A stretch of 64,000 nt of DNA, from the NCBI GenBank assembly GCA_964632485.1, contig CAZWDO010000005.1, positions 18,750-82,749 of the forward strand. The letters run 5' to 3'. Position 1 is the first letter of the stretch, and the number at the start of each line of letters is the position of its first letter. The position numbers and the translations under genes are program-made. Positions 9,888 to 19,468 of the stretch are shown here, in pieces. The stretch comes from CAZWDO01 sp964632485 [NCBI: uncultured bacterium]. Lineage in GTDB: Bacteria; JAGOEH01. The notes beneath the pieces are model-generated. The model saw nothing but the letters and a program-made list of their open reading frames with translations. It searched no databases and was not told the DNA's origin.

Positions 9888-9916
9888 TTGACAATTTTAA
9901 AACAAAGAATTATTAT
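9888..9916 (+). promoter_or_regulatory. Sigma70-type promoter for the 1506-aa secreted protein
   Basis: TTGACA at 9888-9893, 17-nt spacer, TATTAT at 9911-9916. The predicted start point (about 9923) falls at the beginning of the ribosome binding site AAAGGAGA (9923-9930), so the leader would be only about 14 nt. Confidence 0.7.
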
Positions 9917-9936
9917 TATAAAAAAGGAGATACTAT

Positions 9937-12900
9937 TTGCGAATATATTTACTAATACTACTTTCGATATGGATTGCGGGAATCGAGACCGTATGGGCCG
10001 ATCCGCCGGAATGGGATACCGTGACGGTAACAATCAATCCCAAGGGCTGCCTCTGGTTCGCGGGACAGGGTAATGCGAATGTTAAAATCGTCAGGAATAC
10101 CAAGGAATTTTTTGATTCCCTGCCAGATTGTCAAGCAGATTCTGTGAATATTCCTCCCTGGGCTCATTTTTTTAGCGTTCAATCGATAGGAACTTTTTCA
10201 TCTGATGGCGCCTTCGATAAAACGTATTTAATGGGAAGCAACCGAGCGCAATATTTTATCGACACTACTCGATATGATATAGGGCCCGAAAGAGATTATA
10301 AAAACAATTATAGCGATTACGGCATTGCCATCATGGCATCCGCGCCCAATGGCGCTTTAGCCGGAGTTTTTTTATCCGATCAATCTCCCCCCTTAAACAG
10401 TTCGATCGACACAGTCAATGCCTTTTGCGAATGGCAAACTGATACCCGCGCGCTTCACCATCCCTTTTATATCGGCCAGGCCAATGAATTTATTCCTGTC
10501 AACCCCCAGGCAACGCGTCTTTTTTTTGGACCTTTGGATATTGAATATAATAATAATAACCACGGATTGAAACAGCCCTTGCGCGACACAATGAAAGTCA
10601 CGATCCTTTTTTCCGCGGATACGAGTACTGTTTCACTGTTTCCACGCGTAAAAAGCGTTGAATCCGGGCAACGGGAAATCTGCTATGATGATTCGACAAT
10701 CCTGAATATTGACTTAAATTCATTATCCATGATAAAACCCAATTTTACAATCGAAGTTCATTCGCAATTAATTCCTGAATGGATACTAACTGATCGTATC
10801 AATCAAGTATTAAACTATCAATTCAGTCTGAAACTAACCATCAAACCGGATTCAACAAAAAGATATTCGCGCATTGATACCGCTAATTTTCGGTTAATCC
10901 ATCCCCAAAAGACGTATTACAAGATAATATTTGATCCAACTTCACCAAGAAATTGCGATTCACAACTGGTCTATTGCACACTGCGGGATTCCATCAACAC
11001 CCAATATACGACCTACGACACGCTCGCCTTTGAAATTCCCATCACGGTCAAGGCGCAGGAGCTGGGAGGGGACCTGCTGGCCGACACCATCGACTTTACG
11101 CCCGACGAGACGCTTTACCTGCCGCCCTGGGCAGCCGATACGCCGCTGGATACTACATTGACCATCACCAACCAGGGCGAATGCTACCACCTGCGCATCG
11201 ACAGCCTCACTCTTCGCAATCCTCAAGACTCGCTCACGCCCCCGCCCGACAGCGTTCTTCAACCTGACGAAGAAACTCAATTCAAAGTGCGCATGAACCT
11301 TACTCCCGACTCCACCCAAACACTATTTCTCGATACTTTGACACTGGCATGGAATGACCCCACCCGCTCGCCCCGACAAACCATTCTCAAGGCCAATGCC
11401 GGCTACTGGAACATCGAGATGATCCCGCCCGATTCGCTGGTCATTGATTCATGTTTAAACCTACCCTCCATTTTGAGTGAATTGACTGTGAAAAACAGCG
11501 GCAATACAAATTATCTCACCATCTATCGAATCAGGGCGGCCGTAGATTCAAACGATTCAAGCCGATTCAGCATTACGATTCCCTGGGATACTCTCACCGA
11601 TGGCTCACTCCGTCCCTGGTCGATCCATGCCGGCTTCTCTTTGAAACGCCCTTTTTCCGCTTCTCTAAAACTGCCGGGACTCTATCGAACTGAATTTTCG
11701 ATTATATCCAACGATAGAGAAACCGATTCGCTTATCTATCCGGTTATTTTCCATATCCGTGGTTCGGAACCAGAAATCCTGATCGAATCGCCTTCCCCTG
11801 AATCACACACTCTGGATTTCGATTCACTTAAAACCGGAGAAGAACGGACAGACTCTGTTCGTTTGACCAATCAAGGGTGCTGGCCGTTGATCATCGATTC
11901 GATTAGACGGAAGGGCCCTCATTCAGACGAATTTATCATCGGTACAATGCTAAATTACTACATTTCATTGAAAGCGCCGATTTTAGAATTAGATACATTC
12001 TCCGTGCCCATTGTATTCACTCCGCTCAGCCAGGGAGTCCGCAGCGATTCTGTCATCATCTACTATGATTCCTTTACGTATGTCGATTACGATACGCTCA
12101 CCTTCGCCGGCGGCCACCGGGCCACAGCCGATACGATTGTCTTGACAGGCTATGGCATCGCACCGGAGCTGACCGTCAACAATGCCGAACTCCGCCTAAA
12201 CGGAGAGTGTATTCACTCCCCTTCACTTGATACGCTCTGGCTCCATAATACCGGCGACGCCTCATTATTCATCGATACGGTCATTTTTTCTGATCCCGTC
12301 TTATCAGGAAACTGGACAAACAGCGATTATCAGGATAGTCTTATTATTTATAAAACGATCCCGCCACAGGATTCTTTAGCGCTCTATGTGGAATTCACCC
12401 CCGATACGACAGGATTTTTCAACAGTTCCGGTCAGTCCAACCTCCGCATCCACACGAATATCTATCCGGCAGACAGCGCCTGGCGCGAATATGCCCTCCA
12501 CAGCGACTCGATCCGTGGCCAGGAAATCGCTCTGCGCTCGCTCGAAGGGGACGAACCATTCAGCCGCATCGAATTCCCGCCACCCGGTGTGGGCAACCGC
12601 GCCGACACGGTCTTCGCCATTGCCAATACAGGCTGCGCGCAACTGACCATCGCTGAAATTAATATCCAACCCTGGTTCCATCACGAAAGAGGCGATCTTC
12701 CCCTGACCCTCGCGCCGAATGATACAGTGTTAATCCCAGTTTATTTTCAGCCCCACGATACTCTAACGCAAACCCGCGCGCTGCATATCATCAGCAATGA
12801 CCCAAATTTCCGGGACACTACCATCATTCTCGGCGGCCACGCCGGATACCCGGTCCCGACATTCAGCGCCGTTTCAATTAATTTCGATTCGATCTGTGTG

Positions 12901-14457
12901 GAAGCGGACAGCGCTATTACATTGGGACTTCTCAATGACGGCGAAATCGCACTCATCATTGAATCAATCACAGTAACACCGCCGCCAAACGACAGTTTCT
13001 CGCTGAACATTACCCTGCCCGACGACTCCACTATCGCGCCCGGCGATAGCGCCACTATCGACTTCACTTTCACTGCCACACAGGTTGCCGATTTCCAGGG
13101 TGAAATTAACTTTACCTACGCCAATTTATTAACAACAACTGAAAAGATTGCGCCAAGTACCCTTGATTTTAAAGCCGCAGTCTCCGGTCAATCTCTGGCT
13201 ATTCCCCGGGTTATCGAGAAAACTGTCGATTTTGCGATCCGAAAACTGGGTCAATCGATCGATACATCGCTCACCCTGAGCAATCCCGGCTGCTATCCCC
13301 TCACAATCCTTGAACTCAGCATTATCGGAGCGGACGCCGTTCATTTCACCTTCCCACAGCCGCCGCAGCTACCCTTTTCCATCGCGGCCCTGGACAGCCT
13401 TCAATTGCCCCCGATCCGCTTCACCCCTCCCGACACGCTGCTTAAAACCGCCCAAATGATCATCAAAAGCGATGATCCCATCCATCCCGATACTACCCTC
13501 TCCCTGCGCGCTTTACGGCAATATCCCCTGCTGGAAATCAATTCGTCTTTCGATTACACCTCCGATTCGCTTTGCATTCACGATCAACACGACTACACCC
13601 TACGCTTTAAAAATACAGGTTACCAGCCGCTGACCATCAATTCCGCCATATTCAATCCTTCAGTATTCTATCATTACGACGCGCCTTCCACTCCATTTCC
13701 ACCCTCACCCACCCAACATTATGAAATGGATTTCACCTTCAATCTATCAAGCAACTCAATCGGCGACTGGAACGACACTCTGATTATTTACAGCAACTCG
13801 TTCTATTCACCCGACACCGTCGCTCTGCATTTAAGAAGCTATGGCCAACAGCTTTATTTACCGACCGACCGCTACGACATGCAGTATCACATTCAGTATT
13901 CCCAGAATCCGGGAAATATTGATACAGTGAGAATCTGCAATTCCGGATGTTATCAACTCCTGATTACCGGCCTGGCACTCCTGGACAACGCGAATTTCCA
14001 TTATGTAACCGCTCCCGCCCTCCCATTAACCATCAACGCGAATAACTGCCACGAACTCCCCATCGCCTTTTATCCGGACAGCGCTGGCGACACGGCGGGC
14101 ATACTTCTCATCAATAGCGACGACCCCGCCCACTTAAGAGATACGGTCGTTCTCACCGGAATCATTACCGAGGAAGAATATGAAAAAAATCTGGTCTATC
14201 CACTGGTTTGCACGCCAAAAACCCTGGACGGTAAAAACGATTTCATCGATTTTTTATTCTATGATAAAAATCATCCGCAAGCGGAAGTATTGATTTTCGA
14301 CAAAATGGGCCGTAAAGTTGCCACAATCCGGCAGGCTCCCTATCGCTGGAACGGCAAAGATGAACATAATGACTGGGTACCCCCCGGAGTTTATCTGTTT
14401 TATATAAAAGATCAACACACTATCTTCAAAAAAGGCAGTGTTCTGGTAGTTTACTAA
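9937..14457 (+). CDS. Large secreted protein of ASH-like repeats with gliding-type C-terminal domain
   Basis: 1506 aa. The start is TTG at 9937, set by AAAGGAGA six nt upstream, and gives a clear signal peptide (MRIYLLILLSIWIAGIETVWA). Residues about 240-1400 are a tandem array of beta-sandwich domains of the ASH/'choice-of-anchor D' kind, each with an N-x-G-x-x-x-L-x-I turn. Two kinds alternate: one has Cys in the turn (C416, C648, C900, C1119, C1338), the other has Cys near its first strand (C249, C506, C758, C987, C1213). The C-terminus (TLDGKNDFIDF, VLIFDKMGRKVA, GVYLFYIK) matches the gliding-motility-associated/type B sorting-like domain. Likely a surface or extracellular structural protein; no catalytic domain seen. 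Confidence 0.85.
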   Translation: MRIYLLILLSIWIAGIETVWADPPEWDTVTVTINPKGCLWFAGQGNANVKIVRNTKEFFDSLPDCQADSVNIPPWAHFFSVQSIGTFSSDGAFDKTYLMGSNRAQYFIDTTRYDIGPERDYKNNYSDYGIAIMASAPNGALAGVFLSDQSPPLNSSIDTVNAFCEWQTDTRALHHPFYIGQANEFIPVNPQATRLFFGPLDIEYNNNNHGLKQPLRDTMKVTILFSADTSTVSLFPRVKSVESGQREICYDDSTILNIDLNSLSMIKPNFTIEVHSQLIPEWILTDRINQVLNYQFSLKLTIKPDSTKRYSRIDTANFRLIHPQKTYYKIIFDPTSPRNCDSQLVYCTLRDSINTQYTTYDTLAFEIPITVKAQELGGDLLADTIDFTPDETLYLPPWAADTPLDTTLTITNQGECYHLRIDSLTLRNPQDSLTPPPDSVLQPDEETQFKVRMNLTPDSTQTLFLDTLTLAWNDPTRSPRQTILKANAGYWNIEMIPPDSLVIDSCLNLPSILSELTVKNSGNTNYLTIYRIRAAVDSNDSSRFSITIPWDTLTDGSLRPWSIHAGFSLKRPFSASLKLPGLYRTEFSIISNDRETDSLIYPVIFHIRGSEPEILIESPSPESHTLDFDSLKTGEERTDSVRLTNQGCWPLIIDSIRRKGPHSDEFIIGTMLNYYISLKAPILELDTFSVPIVFTPLSQGVRSDSVIIYYDSFTYVDYDTLTFAGGHRATADTIVLTGYGIAPELTVNNAELRLNGECIHSPSLDTLWLHNTGDASLFIDTVIFSDPVLSGNWTNSDYQDSLIIYKTIPPQDSLALYVEFTPDTTGFFNSSGQSNLRIHTNIYPADSAWREYALHSDSIRGQEIALRSLEGDEPFSRIEFPPPGVGNRADTVFAIANTGCAQLTIAEINIQPWFHHERGDLPLTLAPNDTVLIPVYFQPHDTLTQTRALHIISNDPNFRDTTIILGGHAGYPVPTFSAVSINFDSICVEADSAITLGLLNDGEIALIIESITVTPPPNDSFSLNITLPDDSTIAPGDSATIDFTFTATQVADFQGEINFTYANLLTTTEKIAPSTLDFKAAVSGQSLAIPRVIEKTVDFAIRKLGQSIDTSLTLSNPGCYPLTILELSIIGADAVHFTFPQPPQLPFSIAALDSLQLPPIRFTPPDTLLKTAQMIIKSDDPIHPDTTLSLRALRQYPLLEINSSFDYTSDSLCIHDQHDYTLRFKNTGYQPLTINSAIFNPSVFYHYDAPSTPFPPSPTQHYEMDFTFNLSSNSIGDWNDTLIIYSNSFYSPDTVALHLRSYGQQLYLPTDRYDMQYHIQYSQNPGNIDTVRICNSGCYQLLITGLALLDNANFHYVTAPALPLTINANNCHELPIAFYPDSAGDTAGILLINSDDPAHLRDTVVLTGIITEEEYEKNLVYPLVCTPKTLDGKNDFIDFLFYDKNHPQAEVLIFDKMGRKVATIRQAPYRWNGKDEHNDWVPPGVYLFYIKDQHTIFKKGSVLVVY

Positions 14458-14586
14458 AAGCCCCGAAAATCGCGAACCCTCAAAAAAAGCAAACCACTCA
14501 ATGTCCCTCAAATCCAAACAACATCCGGGGAAAAATCGGAAAGAGATTCATATTAGTTAGCATAACCGATAGAACGGGAGCATAGC

Positions 14587-16797
14587 ATGAAAGCGATGAC
14601 ACGCAGGCAAGTATTGACGGGGGATATTTTTGGCGGGTTGACCTCAATGTTGGTCGCATTGCCTTCGGCAATCGCGTTTGGCCTGATCATCTATGCGCCA
14701 TTGGGCGCCGAATATTCCGGCGCTGCGGCGATTGGCGGCATTCTGGGAACGATTGTCCTGGGATTAGTAGCGCCTTTTATCGGTGGAACGGCCCGGTTAG
14801 TGACGGCTCCCTGCGCGCCCGCGGCCGCCGTACTTTCGCTTTTCGTCGCTGAATTGCTGAGCAACCCCGCCATATCGACTGCCTCCATACCCATTTTTAT
14901 CATCCTGGTAACACTTCTTACGGGCATAACACAATTCGGTATCGGCAAAATCGGTGGCGGCAAATTCATTAAATATATCCCTTATCCCGTAGTGGCCGGC
15001 TATCTCAGCGGGGTCGGCGTTCTGATCATTCTGGGCCAGTTGCCCAAAATGCTGGGATTGCCCAAAGATATGCCCCTCCTGAAGGGATTACTGCAGACAA
15101 CTGCCTGGAATGCGATTCATATTACCATTGGACTCGCCACAATCGCCATGATGATTATCGCGCCAAAAATTATTAAAAAAATTCCGGCGGCAATTGTCGC
15201 TCTACTCTTTGGTATTGTCACTTATTTCCTCTTTGCGCTACGTCAGCCCCAGCTTCTATCCATGGAGACTAATTCTTTTATCATCGGTTCGATATCGGCT
15301 TCCATTTCAGTTATTGCTCATACGATATTCACCAACTGGCTAAAAATTCTGGAGATGAGCGCGGGAGGTATTCCATTATTAATAGTGCCCGCGCTGACAT
15401 TGGCAGTGCTGCTCTCGATTGACACGCTGAAAACCTGTGTAGTACTGGACGCGTTAACCCAAAGCCGGCACAATTCCAACCGCGAACTGATGGGCCAGGG
15501 CATGGGCAACCTGGCCTGCTCCGTCGTAGGCGGCATTCCGGGCGCCGGCACCATGGGCGCTACCTTGGTCAATCTCACCAGCGGGGGTCAAACCAAGCTC
15601 TCCGGGTTCCTTGTCGGCATTTTCTCCATTCTGGCGCTGGTATTGCTGGGGAAATTGATCGCCTGGATACCCATCGCCGCGCTGGCCGGTATTCTAATCG
15701 TTGTGGGTGTCCGCATGATCGACATGAAAAGCATTAAATTACTCGGCCATAAATCCACGATACTCGATTTTTTCGTTATTCTGGCGGTTATCATATCCGC
15801 AGTAACGCTCAACTTAATCGCTGCGGCGGGTGTCGGCATCGCCATGGCGATCCTGCTCTTCCTGCGCGAACAAATCCGCTCTTCAGTTGTACGGCGGCGC
15901 TTTTTCGGCAACCAAACCTTCTCCAAAAGAAAACGCATCTCTTCCGAAATGACCATTTTAGAAAATACCGGTAAAAAAACCATTATCTTCGAAATCCAGG
16001 GCTCACTCTTTTTTGGCACCACTGACCAGTTATTTACCGAATTGGAGCCTTTTTTCTCCCGTTGTAAATATATCATCATTGATATGCGCCGGGTACTTTC
16101 CCTCGACTATACCGCAGCGAATATGCTGCGCCAAATCCACACCCGCGTCAAGGAAAATGAAGGCTATCTCGTTCTTTCCTCCTTGCCTCTGAGCCTGCCT
16201 ACCGGACAAAACATTAAAAGCTATCTGATTGAACTGGGATTCTCCGAGGACGAAATGAATTTGCGATTTTTCCCCGAACTCAATGCCGGATTGGAGTGGG
16301 TCGAGGATGAACTGCTCCGTGAATCCATTTTAAAAGCCGGAAATAAAATTGAAAAACTTGAAATCGGGGGATTTGAATTTTTCCAAAATGCGTCCCCACG
16401 CGCCATTGAAACCTTCCGCCAACTGATGAAATCCCAGCATTTTAAACCCGGAGAACCAATTTTCACCTATCATGATAAAAGCAGTGAAATCTATTTTATT
16501 CGCAAAGGTTCCATCAAAATAATACTGCCGCTGCATAATGAAATGGTCTATCATATCGCGACATTCACACGGGGGGATTTTTTTGGCGATATGGCCTTTC
16601 TCGATAAAAGTGTCCGTTCTGCCGACGCGATCGCCGAAGATGAAGTCGATCTTTTTATACTTTCCCGCGATGAATTTGATCTAACACTCCAGAATTTCCC
16701 TGAGATCGCGGGTATTTTTTTCGAAAAGCTGGCGCTGGCTCTCGCGCAACGACTGCGGCTCACCAATATCGAACTGATGGCGCTGGAAGAAAATTAA
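14587..16797 (+). CDS. SulP-family anion transporter fused to STAS and cyclic-nucleotide-binding domains
   Basis: 736 aa. Residues about 10-430 form a polytopic SulP/SLC26 transporter (GGLTSMLVALPSAIAFGLI; GTARLVTAPCAPAAAVLSLF; GIPGAGTMGATLVNLTSGG). A STAS domain follows at about 455-560 (IIFEIQGSLFFGTTDQLF, YIIIDMRRVLSLDYTAANML). A cNMP-binding domain follows at about 590-733 with a phosphate-binding cassette, GDFFGDMAFLDKSVRSADAI, that keeps the Arg. Family members move sulfate, bicarbonate or other anions across the inner membrane; the substrate here is not determinable. The extra C-terminal domain suggests gating by cAMP or a related nucleotide. Start: ATG at 14587 after GGGAG. Confidence 0.9.
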   Translation: MKAMTRRQVLTGDIFGGLTSMLVALPSAIAFGLIIYAPLGAEYSGAAAIGGILGTIVLGLVAPFIGGTARLVTAPCAPAAAVLSLFVAELLSNPAISTASIPIFIILVTLLTGITQFGIGKIGGGKFIKYIPYPVVAGYLSGVGVLIILGQLPKMLGLPKDMPLLKGLLQTTAWNAIHITIGLATIAMMIIAPKIIKKIPAAIVALLFGIVTYFLFALRQPQLLSMETNSFIIGSISASISVIAHTIFTNWLKILEMSAGGIPLLIVPALTLAVLLSIDTLKTCVVLDALTQSRHNSNRELMGQGMGNLACSVVGGIPGAGTMGATLVNLTSGGQTKLSGFLVGIFSILALVLLGKLIAWIPIAALAGILIVVGVRMIDMKSIKLLGHKSTILDFFVILAVIISAVTLNLIAAAGVGIAMAILLFLREQIRSSVVRRRFFGNQTFSKRKRISSEMTILENTGKKTIIFEIQGSLFFGTTDQLFTELEPFFSRCKYIIIDMRRVLSLDYTAANMLRQIHTRVKENEGYLVLSSLPLSLPTGQNIKSYLIELGFSEDEMNLRFFPELNAGLEWVEDELLRESILKAGNKIEKLEIGGFEFFQNASPRAIETFRQLMKSQHFKPGEPIFTYHDKSSEIYFIRKGSIKIILPLHNEMVYHIATFTRGDFFGDMAFLDKSVRSADAIAEDEVDLFILSRDEFDLTLQNFPEIAGIFFEKLALALAQRLRLTNIELMALEEN

Positions 16798-17137
16798 TCC
16801 CCCTCTCTCTCCGGCTTGTAACTGGTTGTAGTTTGTTCAAACCCGTTTCCCTTTACCCATCTCCTGCCTGAAAACTCCACCGCCATCTATATGATCTCAA
16901 ACCCGATAATAAAAAATATTCTATTTGACAAAAGTAACTAATTTTCGTATATTAATACCCGGCGCCAAATGTTGTTGAATCTAAAAATTGCATTTGATCT
17001 TATATGAAGCCGACAATTCTTTGTCCGACAAATGAGCAACACATTCTGCCCGGACACCGGATGCACCATTCCCGCCCTTGGCCGTTGTCGTCTGGCGGGA
17101 TTATCATCTTTCTCCAATCCAACCCCAGGAGTACTCC
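16798..17137. other. 340-nt intergenic region
   Basis: No coding frame is credible. It contains a near-consensus promoter (16925-16953) and a leader of about 180 nt before the ATG at 17138. In the leader, CCGACAA occurs at 17010-17016 and again at 17025-17031, the second copy inside the short palindrome TTGTCCGACAA (17021-17031). No terminator was seen after the transporter gene. Confidence 0.6.
16925..16953 (+). promoter_or_regulatory. Sigma70-type promoter for the secreted metalloprotease
   Basis: TTGACA at 16925-16930, 17-nt spacer, TATATT at 16948-16953. The start codon is about 185 nt downstream, which leaves a long leader. Confidence 0.75.
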
Positions 17138-18964
17138 ATGAAAACCCGTTTCATATCCCAGTGGTATATGTTGATCAGTTTAATCTGTCTCATCTTGATT
17201 AACTCGAATCCGCTCGATACGATCGCTGAAACGACAGCTCTCAATCCTGACCGGCAGTTGTCGGAACGGTTGACTCAGGATATTTTAGCCGTCAGACAGG
17301 GAGCCACACAGGGCCATGGACGCGATCTGACCCACTTACTGTTAGAAGCGAAACGGCACTGGAACGAATTAACACCCCAGGCGCAAGAACTACTGAAACC
17401 AATGATGGACCGCCCGATCGGCCTGGATTCTTATTATCGGCCGGCAACCGGATTTTTTCAATTCTGGTTCACCCTCTCCGACGATGACGCCGTGGATCCT
17501 ACCGACGAGAATAGCAACGACATACCCGATTATATCGAGTCGATGGCCGCCGAATTCGAAAACATCAAAGGTATCTATTCTCAGGCCGGCTTCAATCTGC
17601 CGCCCAAAGTCGATGCCGACGGCTATGTTTCCAATTACTACGATGTGTACATCTCCAGCTCCGAAGCGGGTGACGGGGTGTACGGCTATGTATCCGGGGA
17701 ATATGAAATTGGAGATAATCCCACATCGACTATCACCGAATACAATTCGATATCATCCTTCATGGTCATGCGCAGTGAATACACCGATTTCGGCGAGACG
17801 CCCCAGGCGCGTATCAATGCCATGAAAGTGACCGCCGCCCATGAGTTTTTTCATTCCGTGCAAATGGGATACGACGGGTTGAACATGACCGGTTTTCTGA
17901 TGGAAATCAGTTCCACCTGGTCGGAAGACTGGGTTTATCCCGGGTTGGACGATAATTTCCAGTATCTGCCGACCCTGTTCCAGGCGCCGGATATCGCGCT
18001 CGATTACCGCGATAATAGCGGCTATAACGATGAATTTAACGGCCATTGGTATTCGAGTTGGCTTTATATGCGATATTTGACGGAACATACTTCTCCCGCC
18101 GTTATCCGCGACATGTATGAGAACTGCATCACCATGAGCGAGTTGGCCGCCATGGACGCCGCTTTGAGCAATTATGGGAACAGCTTTTTCAATTCCGTCG
18201 TGGCGTTCTACATGGCGATGGGAACGCTCAGCTCCAACAGCTCCGTCTGTGTGGACCTGACGTTCTCACGCGCGGAGGATTACCGCGCCGCCGTTTCCGG
18301 AGTCAGTTTCGAGAACACACTCGCTTATTCCGGTTCCCCGGTCAGCTATACCAGCGATGGCGACGGCAATGGCCGATTAATGCGCTTCGGAGCCGATTAT
18401 ATTAAAATCACTGCCACGCAAAACTTTTCTGTTACTTTGGAACACAACAACAACGAAATGGATGCCGCGGCGCTTATCCTGAAAATGGACCGCGACAACA
18501 ACCCCACCAGACTCGGAATTGTCAACGGGGAACAGCAAGGCAACATCATAACTCTGAATGTCGATGACGCCAGTCAATATAGCTCGTTTATCCTGACCAT
18601 TGTCAATCTGGCGGAAACCACCGATGACGTGATGATGGATTATGCGCTGGAAATTTCTCAGGGACAAACATCGGTAGCTGAAATCAAACCCAACCCGGCC
18701 GATCACATTCAGCTTTACACCAATTATCCCAATCCATTCAATTCTTCTACTATGATCCGTTATTATCTGCCCTGCGCCCAAACTATCACAATCGACCTGT
18801 ATGATCTGCTAGGCAACCGCATAGAACGGGTATTCGAAGGTGCCAAACCCGCCGGCGAACACTCTCTGCTCTATCAATCCCGGAATTTGAGCAGCGGTCA
18901 GTACTTTCTCCGCTTGAACACTCAGAAAGGTATCCAGCACATTAAACTATCATATCTTAAATAG
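17138..18964 (+). CDS. Secreted MXAN_6640-like putative metalloprotease with type A sorting-like C-terminus
   Basis: 608 aa. The start is the ATG at 17138, six nt after AGGAG (17127-17131); it exposes a signal peptide. The segment DDAVDPTDENSNDIPDYIE resembles a calcium-binding/entry motif found in the MXAN_6640 family of predicted zinc proteases. The zinc motif HEFFH (H235, E236, H239, in TAAHEFFHSVQMGYDG) is followed by FLMEISSTWSEDWVYP, where a third ligand is expected. The C-terminal 80 residues hold NYPNPFNSSTMIRYYLP and GQYFLRLN, a type A sorting-like domain. Function inferred: secreted or surface-bound protease. The next gene starts 10 nt downstream, so the two are probably cotranscribed. 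Confidence 0.85.
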   Translation: MKTRFISQWYMLISLICLILINSNPLDTIAETTALNPDRQLSERLTQDILAVRQGATQGHGRDLTHLLLEAKRHWNELTPQAQELLKPMMDRPIGLDSYYRPATGFFQFWFTLSDDDAVDPTDENSNDIPDYIESMAAEFENIKGIYSQAGFNLPPKVDADGYVSNYYDVYISSSEAGDGVYGYVSGEYEIGDNPTSTITEYNSISSFMVMRSEYTDFGETPQARINAMKVTAAHEFFHSVQMGYDGLNMTGFLMEISSTWSEDWVYPGLDDNFQYLPTLFQAPDIALDYRDNSGYNDEFNGHWYSSWLYMRYLTEHTSPAVIRDMYENCITMSELAAMDAALSNYGNSFFNSVVAFYMAMGTLSSNSSVCVDLTFSRAEDYRAAVSGVSFENTLAYSGSPVSYTSDGDGNGRLMRFGADYIKITATQNFSVTLEHNNNEMDAAALILKMDRDNNPTRLGIVNGEQQGNIITLNVDDASQYSSFILTIVNLAETTDDVMMDYALEISQGQTSVAEIKPNPADHIQLYTNYPNPFNSSTMIRYYLPCAQTITIDLYDLLGNRIERVFEGAKPAGEHSLLYQSRNLSSGQYFLRLNTQKGIQHIKLSYLK

Positions 18965-18974
18965 AGGCTTGTCG

Positions 18975-19463
18975 ATGAACTGGAAATTAATCTATCAATC
19001 CGGCTGGCTGCTCTGTGGAATCTGTCTTTTTGCGACGTGCCACACGTCCCGGAAAGAGGCATCGTCCCTGCACATAGCGCCCGAGCAAATGCCGATAATC
19101 CAAATGACCAAAACCCCCTGCCGGGGTCAATGCCCTGTCTATACGTTCGACATTTTCGTTGATGGAACCTGCCGTCTGAAAGGGCGGCAGCATCTACCGT
19201 GGATAGGAAAATTCCACGCCACATTGTCCGAAACAAATCTGACGCGTATCCGAACCCTTTTCTCAGAAGCGCGTCTGGATACACTGAACCATGAATACCT
19301 GTCAACCGCCCGCGATCTGCCGACCACTGTCATCTCCTTGCCCGATTCGACATCCGGCATCAAAATTCGCTTCCAACGGCATGCCAATGCGCCAGAACTC
19401 CTTTTCGAGCTGGAACAGGAACTCGCGCGGATAGTTGATACGATAAACTGGGTAAAAGACTGA
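18975..19463 (+). CDS. Small DUF6438-like exported protein
   Basis: 162 aa. An N-terminal hydrophobic segment ends in FATC, so lipid attachment at that Cys is possible although the site is not a perfect lipobox. The core TPCRGQCPVYTFDIFVDGT followed by a G-K-F-H-A-T-L strand matches DUF6438, a small beta-rich domain of unknown function. The ATG at 18975 is used because AGAGG lies 7 nt upstream; a TTG two codons earlier is less likely. The gene follows the metalloprotease by 10 nt and ends 5 nt from the convergent channel gene. No function is assigned. Confidence 0.7.
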   Translation: MNWKLIYQSGWLLCGICLFATCHTSRKEASSLHIAPEQMPIIQMTKTPCRGQCPVYTFDIFVDGTCRLKGRQHLPWIGKFHATLSETNLTRIRTLFSEARLDTLNHEYLSTARDLPTTVISLPDSTSGIKIRFQRHANAPELLFELEQELARIVDTINWVKD

Positions 19464-19468
19464 ACGCC

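Noticed and set aside
15588-16079. 163-aa minus-strand open frame opposite the SulP gene
   Set aside because: Antisense shadow of the transporter/STAS region with no supporting motif.
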